Source of the DNA: Dyadobacter sp. NIV53
GTDB lineage: Bacteria > Bacteroidota > Bacteroidia > Cytophagales > Spirosomataceae
Assembly: GCF_019711195.1 (NCBI RefSeq)
Contig: NZ_CP081299.1
Location: 1,116,001 to 1,180,000, forward strand
Direction: 5' to 3'
Length of the DNA stretch: 64,000 bases
Numbering within the stretch: the stretch's first letter is position 1; every line of letters starts with the position of its first letter. The notes under the pieces are model-generated. The model was not told the origin of the DNA and made no database searches. It saw only the letters and a program-made list of their open reading frames with translations. The translations under genes were made by a program, and so were the position numbers. Positions 46,701 through 55,142 of this stretch are shown piece after piece.

Positions 46701-47616
46701 GACCGGTGCAGCCGACAAACCGATTATTGCGGCTATTGAAGTCGTACCTACGCAGTTAGTTTTAGGGCCGCTTGGTGACGCCACAGTACGTAATACACCT
46801 AATAATGAAACTAATTTTGGCACCCTTGCAACTCTGGAAGTCAAGACCGGAAGCCTGGCCAGTTATGAGCGGAATGCTTACCTGAAATTCTCACTGGCAG
46901 GCATCAGCCAGGTAGGATCTGCCAAACTGCGCCTGTACGGTTCCAATGTACAAAACAGCGGTAATGTCAGCTTAGCTGCCTATGGTGTGCCAAGGGACAG
47001 CTGGGCAGAAACCGGCATTACCTGGTCGAACGCCCCGTTCATCCCAACAGAAGCAATCGGCTCAGTGAACGTAAACAATGCTGCTAAGTACTACGAAATC
47101 GATGTAACGGCATTTGTTAAATCCGAGCTTGCAGGGGACAAAATTGTCACCCTCTTCATAACGAACCCAACGAACCAGAATATTCAGCTAACTTTCAATA
47201 GCAGGGAAAATACCGCTAACCCGCCCCAGCTTATCATTAATGCCGTATCATCGCCAGCGGTAAGGGCCGGAGCTGAGGACGATATGACGGAAGTAGTGCC
47301 AAAGACACAGATTGAGGCTAACATAGAAACTGAGTTTGTAGCGTCCAGCCTATATCCAAACCCGGCAGGAAAACGCTTTACAGTAAATGTATCGGGCAAA
47401 CATAAAGGAAATGTGGATTTGCAGCTGATCAATTTATCGGGCAAAACATTTCAGGTACAATCCTGGCAAGCAACTGCACCCGCATCTCTGCACGTTGCCT
47501 CAGCATCTCTGCATGAAGTGGACGTCACGCCCATGCAATTATCGAAAGGCATATACATTATGAAAATCCAATCCAAAACATTCACCGAGACTATTAAGGT
47601 GTTGCTGACAGAGTAG
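43735..47616 (+). CDS. Secreted ELW-repeat protein with malectin-like, DNRLRE-like and T9SS sorting domains
   Basis: A 1293-residue cell-surface or secreted protein. The signal peptide (about 1-20) is followed by some 16 repeats of the ELWKTDGTSAGTVLVKD type (about 21-850) that probably fold as beta-propellers; a malectin-like domain (about 852-1005; LRINAGGAAFTA, VVLHFAELFW, FHVDMEGAR) that in other proteins binds sugars; a DNRLRE-type domain (about 1008-1175; DATVRN, YLKFSLAGI, WSNAP, TAFVKSELAG); and a type-A T9SS C-terminal domain (about 1205-1293; SLYPNPAGKRFTV, GIYIMKI) that directs export through the gliding/secretion machine. Together it looks like a glycan-binding adhesin or matrix protein. 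It has its own promoter; an antisense-side terminator follows. The small duplication ASLHVASASLHEV near residue 1255 comes from a repeated 11-bp stretch. Confidence 0.9.
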   Translation: MKKNYLCLVLLSLLSIVSKAQTIDLVKDINTEGTYRGIRTKEAVTAGGLYFALAYDEINKLNLWRSDGTAAGTYVLTELPEIIDVPPKNLTAAGTNVFFVALYDGRYWLFRSDGTKSGTLPLHPVYSSAYEKLDIFEYKGAVYFSAYDGTTENLWKTNGTVTGTVKVKSFPSAPFGSTGPYDFFQFNGFMYFLIQTGSGQNATYRLWKSDGTTTATVSGPVFSSSFKPVVLNGYMYYSDGKTLMRTDGNTVTTIKGAFATAGSPVLAGSTIYFPAGQQYTDTELWKSDGTTSGTVRVKDIYSGAGNGSEPTLLTNVNGTLFFAARTSAEGYELWKSNGSDAGTVLVSDLDPAVEVQFDRMFAIGKQAVFLTGYGSGQTLWKSNGTNTGTQKVAEFPVSNPVNVSGNVFFNGVSSSGSQLYKSDFIARTIRITTLFPPGSYPGNFANFNGVRYMPADDGINGRELWKTDGTSAGTVLVKDVIPGQAGSNPEQLTKVNGNLFFVSNEKEIWKTNGTAAGTVLVKNVVQAASDHIEGLIDVNGVLYFGVVSSGGTLRLWKCDGTAAGTVQVTSFPSTPGFKPAIISGQLVFPAWDGTDSYELWKTTGTAAGTTIIKNIGGQDGANTLMRFGATILNGFLYYTIENPAGLHLVRTDGTTTGTVIVKSLYSMSDAYVGGLTQAGGLLYFSAYEYSGDSQEFLWRTDGTSAGTFRLAGFDGHPDISNYISGGTYAAGLFYFIPFDPDNGDQLWVSNGTAAGTRLVKEIGALSGKSDKRLLTAVGNIAYFTASDQVHGKELWQTDGSDAGTSMVQDFNLNGSSGFNSVTNYNGTLLMSANNGSAGAELYRYQALPPASLRINAGGAAFTASAGRSFSADQYFSDTTQLSGIPVGDILNTADDQLYREQRFGSTFQYKIPVANGQVSVVLHFAELFWGVPGKGGSAGTGKRRFHVDMEGARKLTNYDIFSAAGGAMRARTETFTVNVTDGILNINFLTGAADKPIIAAIEVVPTQLVLGPLGDATVRNTPNNETNFGTLATLEVKTGSLASYERNAYLKFSLAGISQVGSAKLRLYGSNVQNSGNVSLAAYGVPRDSWAETGITWSNAPFIPTEAIGSVNVNNAAKYYEIDVTAFVKSELAGDKIVTLFITNPTNQNIQLTFNSRENTANPPQLIINAVSSPAVRAGAEDDMTEVVPKTQIEANIETEFVASSLYPNPAGKRFTVNVSGKHKGNVDLQLINLSGKTFQVQSWQATAPASLHVASASLHEVDVTPMQLSKGIYIMKIQSKTFTETIKVLLTE

Positions 47617-47635
47617 TAAGATAAATTAAAAACAA

Positions 47636-47671
47636 CCTCCTTTTCGGAATAAACCAATTCTGAAAGGGAGG
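47636..47671. terminator. Intrinsic terminator between convergent genes
   Basis: A 15-bp stem (47636-47650 with 47657-47671; two G-U pairs) with a 6-nt loop. The A-rich run left of the stem gives a U-run on the reverse strand, so it mainly ends the hybrid kinase transcript, and may also stop the + strand gene. Confidence 0.75.
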
Positions 47672-47695
47672 CTGTAATATCAAATAGGCGCCGGT

Positions 47696-49954
47696 TTATT
47701 CAAGAGGCAGGAAGATCTTGTTGTACCAATTTTGCAGCTTGTTCATCAACTCCTGTATTCTGATTGGTTTCCCCAGATAATCGTCCATACCAGCCTCAAG
47801 ACAATCCTTCTCCGTATCCCCCATCATGTTGGCTGTCAGGGCAATGATAACCGGCTGTTTGACGATGGTTTGCCTGATAAGCCGTGTAGCTTCCAGACCA
47901 TCCATAACCGGCATTTGCAGATCCATGAAGATAAGACCATATTCTTTTTGATTTGCAGCTTCAAGTGCCTCCTGCCCGTTGTTGACTATATCAGGTTCGT
48001 ATCCAAGTTTACGCAGGATATTCAAAATCACCCGCTGATTCATTTTGTTGTCCTCGGCTACCAGCAACCTGAATGGGTGTTTTTGATAAAAATCCGTGAA
48101 TAATTTCTTTTGCACAAAAGCTTCGGAACCGCTCGGTATTTGTTTCTGAAGTGCGTTAAGAATATGTTTACCTATAACATGCTGTCTGGCTGGTTTGTTA
48201 AGAACAGAAGCAAAAAGACCGTATTGATCCCCAACAAACTCCTTGCCGATAGAACTGAGCAGGACAATAGGAAGGTTAGGAAACGACTGTTTTATACTTT
48301 TTGCGAGCATCAATCCATCCATTTGTGGCATCTGCATGTCTGTGAGTACCAGCTTAATGGCCGGATTTTCCTGTAATAATTGTAGTGCATCCACCCCATT
48401 ATCAGCCATTATCGGTTGCAGGTTCCAGGACTCAAACTGCCGTTTTAAAATTGCCAGGTTTGTTGCATTATCATCCACTACAAGGATTTGTTTTCCCTGA
48501 TGTGCCGCCATATCATACTGAATATAAGGCTCTAAAAGTTTGGTACCTTTCCGGGTATTTATGGTAAATGAAAAAGTAGAGCCTACTTGCGGTTCGCTGG
48601 CCACATGGAATTCTCCACCCATTAAACGTACCAACTTTTCGGAAATCGCAAGTCCCAGCCCTGTTCCGCCATATTTACGCGTGGTTGAGGAATCTACCTG
48701 TGAAAATGCTTTAAAGAGACTTGCCAGTTTATCTTCCGCTATACCAATACCGGTATCTTTTACCGCAAACATCAGATTCAATTCTTCCTGTTGATCTTTT
48801 TTATGCAAATTGATAAAAATGCAAACTTCCCCTTGCTGCGTAAACTTAAGTGCATTGCCAACAAGATTGATAAGTACCTGCCTGAGGCGTAATGAATCTC
48901 CAACGATTTGTAAAGGCACCTGCTCGTCAATATCATATACCAGGTCAATTCCAAGTTTTGTCGCCCCGGCCCCAAAAATGTCCAGAACATCCTCCACACA
49001 CTGACGCAGGTTGAAATCTTCGGTCTCCATGTCGAGTTTACCCGATTCAATTTTCGAAAAATCAAGGATATCGTTCAGCACATTGATCAATGCATCACCA
49101 CATGTTGCAATAGTATCGGTAAACATACGCTGCTCCTCAGAAAGCGACGTTTCCTGTAACAGGGCAGCCATTCCGATAACCCCATTCATAGGCGTCCGGA
49201 TCTCATGGCTCATAGTGGCCAGGAATATACTTTTTGCCTGATTCGCCTTCTCAGCTTCCTCCCGGGATTTTTCAAGCTCAACGTTGGACGCCTGCAGGAG
49301 CGTATTGGCCTGTTTCAAATTTTCTTCACTGATTTTCCGTTCATGCGAAAGCTGGGCTTCGTTTTCAAGATCAGCCATCTTAATCATCTGCTGAATATGA
49401 ATATCACTGTATTTTTGCATCATATAAGCCCATAAGCCACTTATCACGAAGATGACTGCTGCCAGAAAGATATGGATTCCAAAAGTAACCATATCAAAAT
49501 AGTCCAGCCTGGTGAAATAAATTTGAGTAAAACCCGAGTTTTGCAGGTAACCGAAAACGGCATGATGAACCAATACAACGATCATCATGGGAATCTGCAG
49601 TTTCCATTTTTGATAAGTTATTAGTACGGCACTTCCAATAAAAGCGTAAAAGTGCATTTCAAAGAGTCCGTGCATCTGGTAGATATACTGAGCCATGAAA
49701 ATTGCCAGAACCACACTCAGGACATACTGGTAAAGATCCGATGAGGGCAGTACGATCTTGGCTGAGTAATAGGCCAGCAAGGAAAGCCCGCCTACACCAA
49801 AAGCAATAAGCCAGGTATCATAAAAGGACGCAAAAACAAGCCCCATCAGGAAGTATCCTATCAGGAAATAATTCATAAGCTTGTCCGATCTTTCTTTTAG
49901 CCCTAAGACAAGTGAAGCGGTGTTATTACCGGATGGATTGAGATAATACTCCAT
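47696..49954 (-). CDS. Multi-pass membrane hybrid histidine kinase with two receivers
   Basis: A 752-residue sensor kinase. About six membrane helices (27-195) form the sensing part; within them QMHGLFEMHFYAF and VLVHHAVFG place several His and a Glu in or beside the membrane, which could bind a metal or cofactor. A coiled coil (200-240) leads to HisKA with His250 in ATMSHEIRTPMNG, HATPase (DTGIGIAED, GTGLGLAISEKLV), a first receiver (VVDDNATN, LTDMQMPQMDG) and a second receiver (VAEDNKMN, FMDLQMPVMDG, DDYLGKPI). No Hpt domain is present, so the second receiver may hand phosphate to a separate partner. The thioredoxin-like gene ends 20 bp upstream on the same strand and is likely co-transcribed. 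Confidence 0.94.
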   Translation of the reverse strand: MEYYLNPSGNNTASLVLGLKERSDKLMNYFLIGYFLMGLVFASFYDTWLIAFGVGGLSLLAYYSAKIVLPSSDLYQYVLSVVLAIFMAQYIYQMHGLFEMHFYAFIGSAVLITYQKWKLQIPMMIVVLVHHAVFGYLQNSGFTQIYFTRLDYFDMVTFGIHIFLAAVIFVISGLWAYMMQKYSDIHIQQMIKMADLENEAQLSHERKISEENLKQANTLLQASNVELEKSREEAEKANQAKSIFLATMSHEIRTPMNGVIGMAALLQETSLSEEQRMFTDTIATCGDALINVLNDILDFSKIESGKLDMETEDFNLRQCVEDVLDIFGAGATKLGIDLVYDIDEQVPLQIVGDSLRLRQVLINLVGNALKFTQQGEVCIFINLHKKDQQEELNLMFAVKDTGIGIAEDKLASLFKAFSQVDSSTTRKYGGTGLGLAISEKLVRLMGGEFHVASEPQVGSTFSFTINTRKGTKLLEPYIQYDMAAHQGKQILVVDDNATNLAILKRQFESWNLQPIMADNGVDALQLLQENPAIKLVLTDMQMPQMDGLMLAKSIKQSFPNLPIVLLSSIGKEFVGDQYGLFASVLNKPARQHVIGKHILNALQKQIPSGSEAFVQKKLFTDFYQKHPFRLLVAEDNKMNQRVILNILRKLGYEPDIVNNGQEALEAANQKEYGLIFMDLQMPVMDGLEATRLIRQTIVKQPVIIALTANMMGDTEKDCLEAGMDDYLGKPIRIQELMNKLQNWYNKIFLPLE

Positions 49955-49974
49955 GATTGTACCTAAAACAAGTT

Positions 49975-50574
49975 TTAATTTTTACAATAAGGCAGGCTAC
50001 AGCCATAAGATTTTGAATTCAGGGGATCCAATATGTTACCAGATTTATTACTCAAAAGGCCTGTCAGTGCAATCTTGGCAAAATTGGTTTTCTCATCTGT
50101 ACAATAGCGGCTGCGGTTATAGTTGCCCCTGTAATATAACTTCCGGTCAGGATTAAGGATCACTGCCTGCGGCGTGGAATATACTCCGCAGTATCCTGCG
50201 ATATCCTGGTCAAATAAAACTTTCAGGTTTGTACCAAATTTGTTTCGAATCGCCTCAGCAGTGTAACTCTTCTTACTCATCACAACTACTACAAAAGTGA
50301 CTTCACTCCTGTATTGCCGGACAAGTGATTGAAAATGTTTGATATTAAAACGGGAACACGGACAATCCGGATTGAAAAAATGGATAAAAACAGGCTTTTC
50401 CTTTTCATAGCCTGAAAGCCCATGAAAATCAATAACATGCCCAATGGAGACTGGTATATAATTTTTCGGGACAGGCGTAGGCAATTGATAAACCCAGTCA
50501 TTATACCAGAAGAGTGATATTGCCCCAAATAACAGAACTAAAAGCCACAGGCTTAGAATCCATTTTCTTAACAT
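49975..50574 (-). CDS. Membrane-anchored thioredoxin-fold protein with CPC motif
   Basis: A 199-residue protein with an N-terminal anchor (MLRKWILSLWLLVLLFGAIS) and a periplasmic thioredoxin-like domain: KPVFIHFFNPDCPCSRFN has Cys-Pro-Cys where classic thioredoxins have CxxC, and YSTPQAVILNPDRKLYY carries the cis-Pro loop (TP). A C-terminal tail has two more Cys (YGCSLPYC). CPCSRFN suggests a redox or metal-handling role rather than a standard oxidoreductase. The frame also opens 11 codons earlier at 50607, but the ATG at 50574 fits the anchor. It precedes the hybrid kinase by 20 bp, so it may feed a periplasmic redox or metal signal to it. Confidence 0.85.
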   Translation of the reverse strand: MLRKWILSLWLLVLLFGAISLFWYNDWVYQLPTPVPKNYIPVSIGHVIDFHGLSGYEKEKPVFIHFFNPDCPCSRFNIKHFQSLVRQYRSEVTFVVVVMSKKSYTAEAIRNKFGTNLKVLFDQDIAGYCGVYSTPQAVILNPDRKLYYRGNYNRSRYCTDEKTNFAKIALTGLLSNKSGNILDPLNSKSYGCSLPYCKN

Positions 50575-50607
50575 TTTATAATTAACGTTTGTGTATAGTA
50601 AATACAA

Positions 50608-50898
50608 ATTTGAATAAATTCTATATAATTAAAAAATTATTTTATGAATTATATAGAAATAATACGCGTTCGGTAAAGATCTTTATTATAAAAAATCATT
50701 AAAAATTGGTGATGGAATGTTTTCAGGGGCATTATTTATGGTAGCATGTAAATTGAAAATTACTGTAAAAAAATAGCATCAATCATAATCCAATTGATTT
50801 ATAAACCAATTCTTCGTAATACATTTATGGTATAACACGGTAATTTCTTCTGGTTAGGATAATGGCTGCCATCGCATTACACAGACCGGCAAAAGCTG
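50608..50898. other. Intergenic region, nothing recognised
   Basis: The AT-rich upstream region of the thioredoxin-like gene. No clear promoter pair or repeat was found on either strand. Confidence 0.4.
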
Positions 50899-51063
50899 AT
50901 GCACGTTATTGCTAAACTGCCACAAATTATTCTACACGTCATCATTCAGGGAAAATCTGAGCTCCTGACCCTTGGTGCTATACGGATGGGAATTCAGCCT
51001 GCCAGCAGCATTGAGCTGTGGGCAAAGCAGCCTGGATGTGAATTAAAAGATATGAACAAATAA
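50899..51063 (+). CDS. Possible small protein (54 aa), unrecognised
   Basis: An ATG-started frame of 54 codons (MHVIAKLPQIILHVIIQGKS then ELLTLGAIRMG, ending ELKDMNK) inside a 657-bp gap. Its composition is protein-like and a hairpin with a + strand U-run lies 142 bp downstream, but there is no visible promoter and no recognised family. It may be a gene fragment. Confidence 0.22.
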   Translation: MHVIAKLPQIILHVIIQGKSELLTLGAIRMGIQPASSIELWAKQPGCELKDMNK

Positions 51064-51204
51064 AAAAGTCTAAAAAGTCATTACATGCTTTGATTAAAAC
51101 TGTACTGCAAGAAAATATCTGGGTAATTTCCAATTAAGAGTCAAATTATCCACTTATTAAGCATTGTAAATAGTGGCGCTAAAAAGTTTCAGCAGCACCA
51201 AAGA

Positions 51205-51250
51205 AAAGCGCTTTGACGATCCTGTGATTGTCAAAGCGCTTTCAATTTTT
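51205..51250 (+). terminator. Intrinsic terminator, U-run on the + strand
   Basis: A perfect 13-bp stem (AAAGCGCTTTGAC at 51205-51217 with 51230-51242), 12-nt loop, then CAATTTTTTT. The U-run is on the + strand, although the gene that ends nearest (51265) is on the - strand; for that strand the tract after the stem is only TTCTTT. It may work for both. Confidence 0.75.
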
Positions 51251-51264
51251 TTAACTGAAAAGAA

Positions 51265-52731
51265 TTAAACTCCCAGGCTCCAGCCATCGCGGTAATTGCG
51301 GCGAACAAACTGGTTTACTTCATCGAAGTTGGTTACTTTCATATTTTGTGCATCCCAAAGCATCTTCATATTACTTCCCGGATAAGTGAAGCCTTTTCCA
51401 TCTTCTCTCGCCTTTGGCATGTCTGCACCACGGATTGCCAGGTTTGCTCCCAGGATCGCTTCGGTCAACGGGCCGGCCAGGTCGAATGGCGAGCTCAGTT
51501 CCATTTTACCATAACCCGCGATACAGCCTTCCACCCATTGTGCATAGTGGCCATCAGCGCTTCCAGGTACGCGGGCAAATTTCTGTTTCACTTTTACTTC
51601 CTGCATTTTGCTTAGCGGAAGCAAGCGCGGATCGGCTGCGTATTCGCTGGCCATCATCTTGCCTTTTGAACCTACAAACAAAATACCGCTGTTTCCGTCT
51701 CCGAACAATTCGTTCGGGCCAAGTTCTTCCGGACGCTCCGGTTTGATACCGCCGTCCATCCAGTGCATGGTTACAGGCCCTTTTGTTTTTGGTGTTTTCG
51801 GAAAAGTAAGTGTCGCGTGGCTCGACGGCGGGCAGCTGTCAGGAAAAATACCTCTTTTGCCAAATGCCGTAAAAACACTTCCTACACTTGCCTGCATATC
51901 CGTTGCATATTTCAGTCCAAGCACCCGGAACGGAGCTTCCATCAGGTGGCATCCCAGGTCACCCAGTGCGCCGGTTCCGTAGTCCCACCATCCTCTCCAG
52001 CTTCCCGGGATCAGGTTTTCTACATAGTCTTTTTTCGGCGCGGTACCCAGCCATAAATCCCAGTCAAGTTCTTTCGGAACTGGTGGTTTATCGGTTGGCC
52101 AGGGTATGCCTTGTGGCCAGATCGGCCGGTTGGTCCAGATATAAACCGTATCCACGTCACCTATTATGCCGGCATCATACCATTCATGCAATGTTCGCAC
52201 GCCGTCACCTGATGAACCCTGGTTTCCCATTTGGGTCACCACTTTATATTTCGCTGCTGCTTCCGTCAGTTTTCTGGCTTCGTAAATGTCGTGCGTCATC
52301 GGTTTTTGCAGATAGACGTGCTTTCCGAGCTGCATCGCCGCCATGGCTACCACCGCATGGGTATGATCAGGCGTGGAAACTGAAACGGCATCAAAGTTCT
52401 TTGATTCCTTGTCGAACATTTCCCGGAAGTCCTTATAATATTTGGCTTTGGGGAAATTGGTAATGCTGGTCGTAGCACGGCGATCGTCGACATCGCATAA
52501 GTAAGCAATGTCTGCTTTGCCGCTTTTAAAAAAATGAGAAAGATCGGACGTTCCTTTGCCACCGACCCCAACACCGGCAACGGTCAGCCTGTCACTTGGC
52601 GCTATAAAGCCTTTTCCGCCCAATACATGCCGCGGGACAATCATAAAACCAGCTGCAGTTATGCCCGCCGCTTTAACAAAGTCTCTCCGGGAAGCAGTCG
52701 ACTTTTCACTTGTTGTACCTTTTATTTCCAT
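51265..52731 (-). CDS. Tat-exported Gfo/Idh/MocA-family oxidoreductase
   Basis: A 488-residue NAD(P)-dependent sugar or inositol dehydrogenase-like protein. The N-terminus has the twin-arginine motif SRRDFVKAAGITAAGF, so it is exported folded. The Rossmann domain follows (VAGVGVGGKGTSDL, CDVDDRRA, AVSVSTPDHTHAVVAMAAM, YLQKPMTHDIYEARKL), then the C-terminal domain with WWDYGTGALGDLGCHLM. The DYGTGALGD-HLM pattern is common in the Bacteroidota secreted subgroup. The substrate is probably a modified sugar, but no pathway genes are adjacent. It is monocistronic, ended by the hairpin at 51205-51242. Confidence 0.93.
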   Translation of the reverse strand: MEIKGTTSEKSTASRRDFVKAAGITAAGFMIVPRHVLGGKGFIAPSDRLTVAGVGVGGKGTSDLSHFFKSGKADIAYLCDVDDRRATTSITNFPKAKYYKDFREMFDKESKNFDAVSVSTPDHTHAVVAMAAMQLGKHVYLQKPMTHDIYEARKLTEAAAKYKVVTQMGNQGSSGDGVRTLHEWYDAGIIGDVDTVYIWTNRPIWPQGIPWPTDKPPVPKELDWDLWLGTAPKKDYVENLIPGSWRGWWDYGTGALGDLGCHLMEAPFRVLGLKYATDMQASVGSVFTAFGKRGIFPDSCPPSSHATLTFPKTPKTKGPVTMHWMDGGIKPERPEELGPNELFGDGNSGILFVGSKGKMMASEYAADPRLLPLSKMQEVKVKQKFARVPGSADGHYAQWVEGCIAGYGKMELSSPFDLAGPLTEAILGANLAIRGADMPKAREDGKGFTYPGSNMKMLWDAQNMKVTNFDEVNQFVRRNYRDGWSLGV

Positions 52732-53152
52732 TTCGGGTTTTGGTTTAGTGCTTTTTGCAGTAGAAAATCCAGCCTTTATTCCTTGTTTTTTGAAAACACA
52801 TTATTTTGTTAAGCAGATATTTTCAATAATTTACTCAAAAATAATTTACCAAGGTTGCTTTCTGGTGCTGAAACAGGCTGGCTTCTCTATTCAACTATGC
52901 CTGGATTCTGTTACTTAAAGGAAGCAGTTCACTAAGCACTTATACGCAGGCACCAATTGTTATCCCTCTATGTGGGAACTCTTGCCATAAGGTGGATATG
53001 GCACAAAATATTATTTTTCTAAAAGTATTAAATTTCAGTTATTCAAAAAATAACATTGTACTATTACGCTAATAACTGTAATCGGATTAATTAATAATTT
53101 ATGCCCTGACGGAATGCCATTTTATACACTTTTTTGCCGGGAATAGCTTTAT
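52732..53152. other. Intergenic region, nothing recognised
   Basis: A 421-bp AT-rich region between the divergent oxidoreductase and the T9SS cargo gene. It must hold both promoters, but no TTG/TANNTTTG pair at normal spacing was found. Confidence 0.4.
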
Positions 53153-55000
53153 ATGAAGAAATCTTTAAAAGGCCTGGTTTTTATTTGGTTTGCCTTAATT
53201 TGGTTTTTCCCTGTTTCCGGACAGGATCTTTCAGGCTACTGGCAGGGGATGGACTTTGGCCCAAGACCGAATGCCGTCACTTTCTGGCCCACCACGATGG
53301 AGCTCACCCAAAATGGCAACACGATCAATGGAAATTGTTTTCAGCAGGTTACAAGCCAGACACCTTATTTTGTACTCTGGAATATCAGTGGCGCCTCAGT
53401 GAACATGAATGCAGGTGAAATGGTTTTTTCACAAATTACAGGGATGCACATTGCTGATTTTGCCCTGCTCTGTTACAGCAAATTTTCTTTTACATATTAT
53501 CCCGAAGAAGAAAGAATACTGGGAATGAGGGAGTTTGATTGCGGCATGAAGCTTACAATGGATTTGTACAGACTCAGGCTCAAAACGCGCGATACTTATT
53601 GCGCAGGAGAAATGGCAACAATGGAAGTGACAGGAAAAGATGTTCGCTGGTATCCTGACATACAAAAATCGAAATTGCTGCACAGCGGTAATTCCTATGA
53701 AACACAGGTAACTCGCACCGACACTTTTTATGTAACGCAGACCTTCCACGACACAGAAACGCCCCCTGTACCCGTAATAATTAAAGTTAGCGAGCCCAAA
53801 ATCCAGGACGTGCAGGTGACACCTGCCAGCTGCGATGCCGATAACGGCACAATTTCAGTAACGGCCACAGGCGATGCACCAATGAATTACAGTCTGGAAT
53901 ACGGCATGTACCAGTCATCCCCCGTGTTTACGGATCTGTATGCGAATAATTATCTGGTAATTGTCAAAACAGGTGCAGGGTGTACGGTAACGCGCGCTGT
54001 AAAGGTTGAAAAGAAAACGCGTCCCTCCTTTTTAACGGTGTATGTCGATCAGCCCTGCACGTCTGAAACCGGTATACTTCGGGTAAGGGGGCAAGGTGGC
54101 TACGGACTGCTCACTTATTCACTTGACAATCAGCCATTTCAGGAATCAGGCGTTTTTCCCGACTTGCAAAGCGGTGAGTACAATCTCCGGGTAAGAGATT
54201 CGATAGGTTGCGAAATGGGTATGGTTGTGAAAGTAGAGGACAAAAATGATGCGGTTACTTTGCAGGATATCAAAGTTGAAAATGCAAAATGCGGAGCGGA
54301 ATATGGCTCTGTCTCAGTGATCGCAACAGGCTCAGGTGAACTGCAGTACTCGCTGGACGGTGAAACGTATGTAACCTCAGCTTATTTCCCGCAGGTTGAA
54401 CCGGGAGCATACGAGATTTTCGTTAAAGATCAGAGCGGATGCACAGTGAATAAAAAAATTGTTGTCGGAAAAGCCCCGGCACCGGTAATACACAATGTCA
54501 TAGAATATAATGCAGGCTGTAATGAAAGTGACGGGGCTGTTTCGATATATGCCACAGGTAGTGGCCCGCTGTTGTATTCCATAGACGGGATCAATTTTGT
54601 GACTGATACTACATTCACCGGCTTGTCACCTCTTAATCAAAACGTGATGATCGTTGATACTGCCGGCTGCAATGTAACCCGATCCATTACGATCGGTGAA
54701 AACTGTTTTGAAAAAGTATACATTCCTACGGCGTTCTCTCCTGATCTTGATGGCAAAAATGAAGTGATGGACATAAAATTTTCCAGTACCCAATTGAAAA
54801 TAAGATATTTCAGGTTATTTAACAGATGGGGAACAGTGGTTGCATACAGTGATCAAACGATACAAAGCGGGCATGCATTATGGGATGGTTTTTATAAAGG
54901 TAATAAAGCACAGCCCGGCTCTTACCCTTATGAATTATTGGTTGAATTTGAGGGCGGCCGTAAACAAGTGATCAGGAATACGATCTTGCTGCTTCGATAA
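53153..55000 (+). CDS. Type-B T9SS cargo with SprB-like repeats
   Basis: A 615-residue secreted or surface protein. A signal peptide (about 1-24) is followed by a unique N-terminal domain (about 25-215) and four repeats of about 75-80 residues from about 220 to 515 with the pattern C-x3-NGTISVTATG..., YSLDGxxx, YF-x-L-x-G-Y-x-V-x-D-x2-GC, as in the SprB repeat of gliding adhesins. The C-terminal domain (about 518-615; YIPTAFSPDLDGKNEVM, FRLFNRWGTVV, LWDGFYKGNKAQPGSYPYEL) is the CHU_C/gliding-type B sorting domain that attaches cargo to the surface through T9SS. It is a likely small adhesin. No regulator is obvious. Confidence 0.9.
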   Translation: MKKSLKGLVFIWFALIWFFPVSGQDLSGYWQGMDFGPRPNAVTFWPTTMELTQNGNTINGNCFQQVTSQTPYFVLWNISGASVNMNAGEMVFSQITGMHIADFALLCYSKFSFTYYPEEERILGMREFDCGMKLTMDLYRLRLKTRDTYCAGEMATMEVTGKDVRWYPDIQKSKLLHSGNSYETQVTRTDTFYVTQTFHDTETPPVPVIIKVSEPKIQDVQVTPASCDADNGTISVTATGDAPMNYSLEYGMYQSSPVFTDLYANNYLVIVKTGAGCTVTRAVKVEKKTRPSFLTVYVDQPCTSETGILRVRGQGGYGLLTYSLDNQPFQESGVFPDLQSGEYNLRVRDSIGCEMGMVVKVEDKNDAVTLQDIKVENAKCGAEYGSVSVIATGSGELQYSLDGETYVTSAYFPQVEPGAYEIFVKDQSGCTVNKKIVVGKAPAPVIHNVIEYNAGCNESDGAVSIYATGSGPLLYSIDGINFVTDTTFTGLSPLNQNVMIVDTAGCNVTRSITIGENCFEKVYIPTAFSPDLDGKNEVMDIKFSSTQLKIRYFRLFNRWGTVVAYSDQTIQSGHALWDGFYKGNKAQPGSYPYELLVEFEGGRKQVIRNTILLLR

Positions 55001-55142
55001 CTCACAGATTGCCCGCATTTTTCGAATAACTAACGACGGAAAAGAAATTCTCCATTTTACTGAAGTCTTATTCAGCAGTACCATGCGAACCGTATGAACC
55101 ATTCAAATCATTGCCAAATGACTGTCTGTAATACTATTCCTG

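Noticed and set aside
51888..52463. Open frame of 191 codons on the + strand
   Set aside because: It is antisense to the conserved oxidoreductase gene and has an Arg/Ser/Pro-rich composition typical of a shadow frame.
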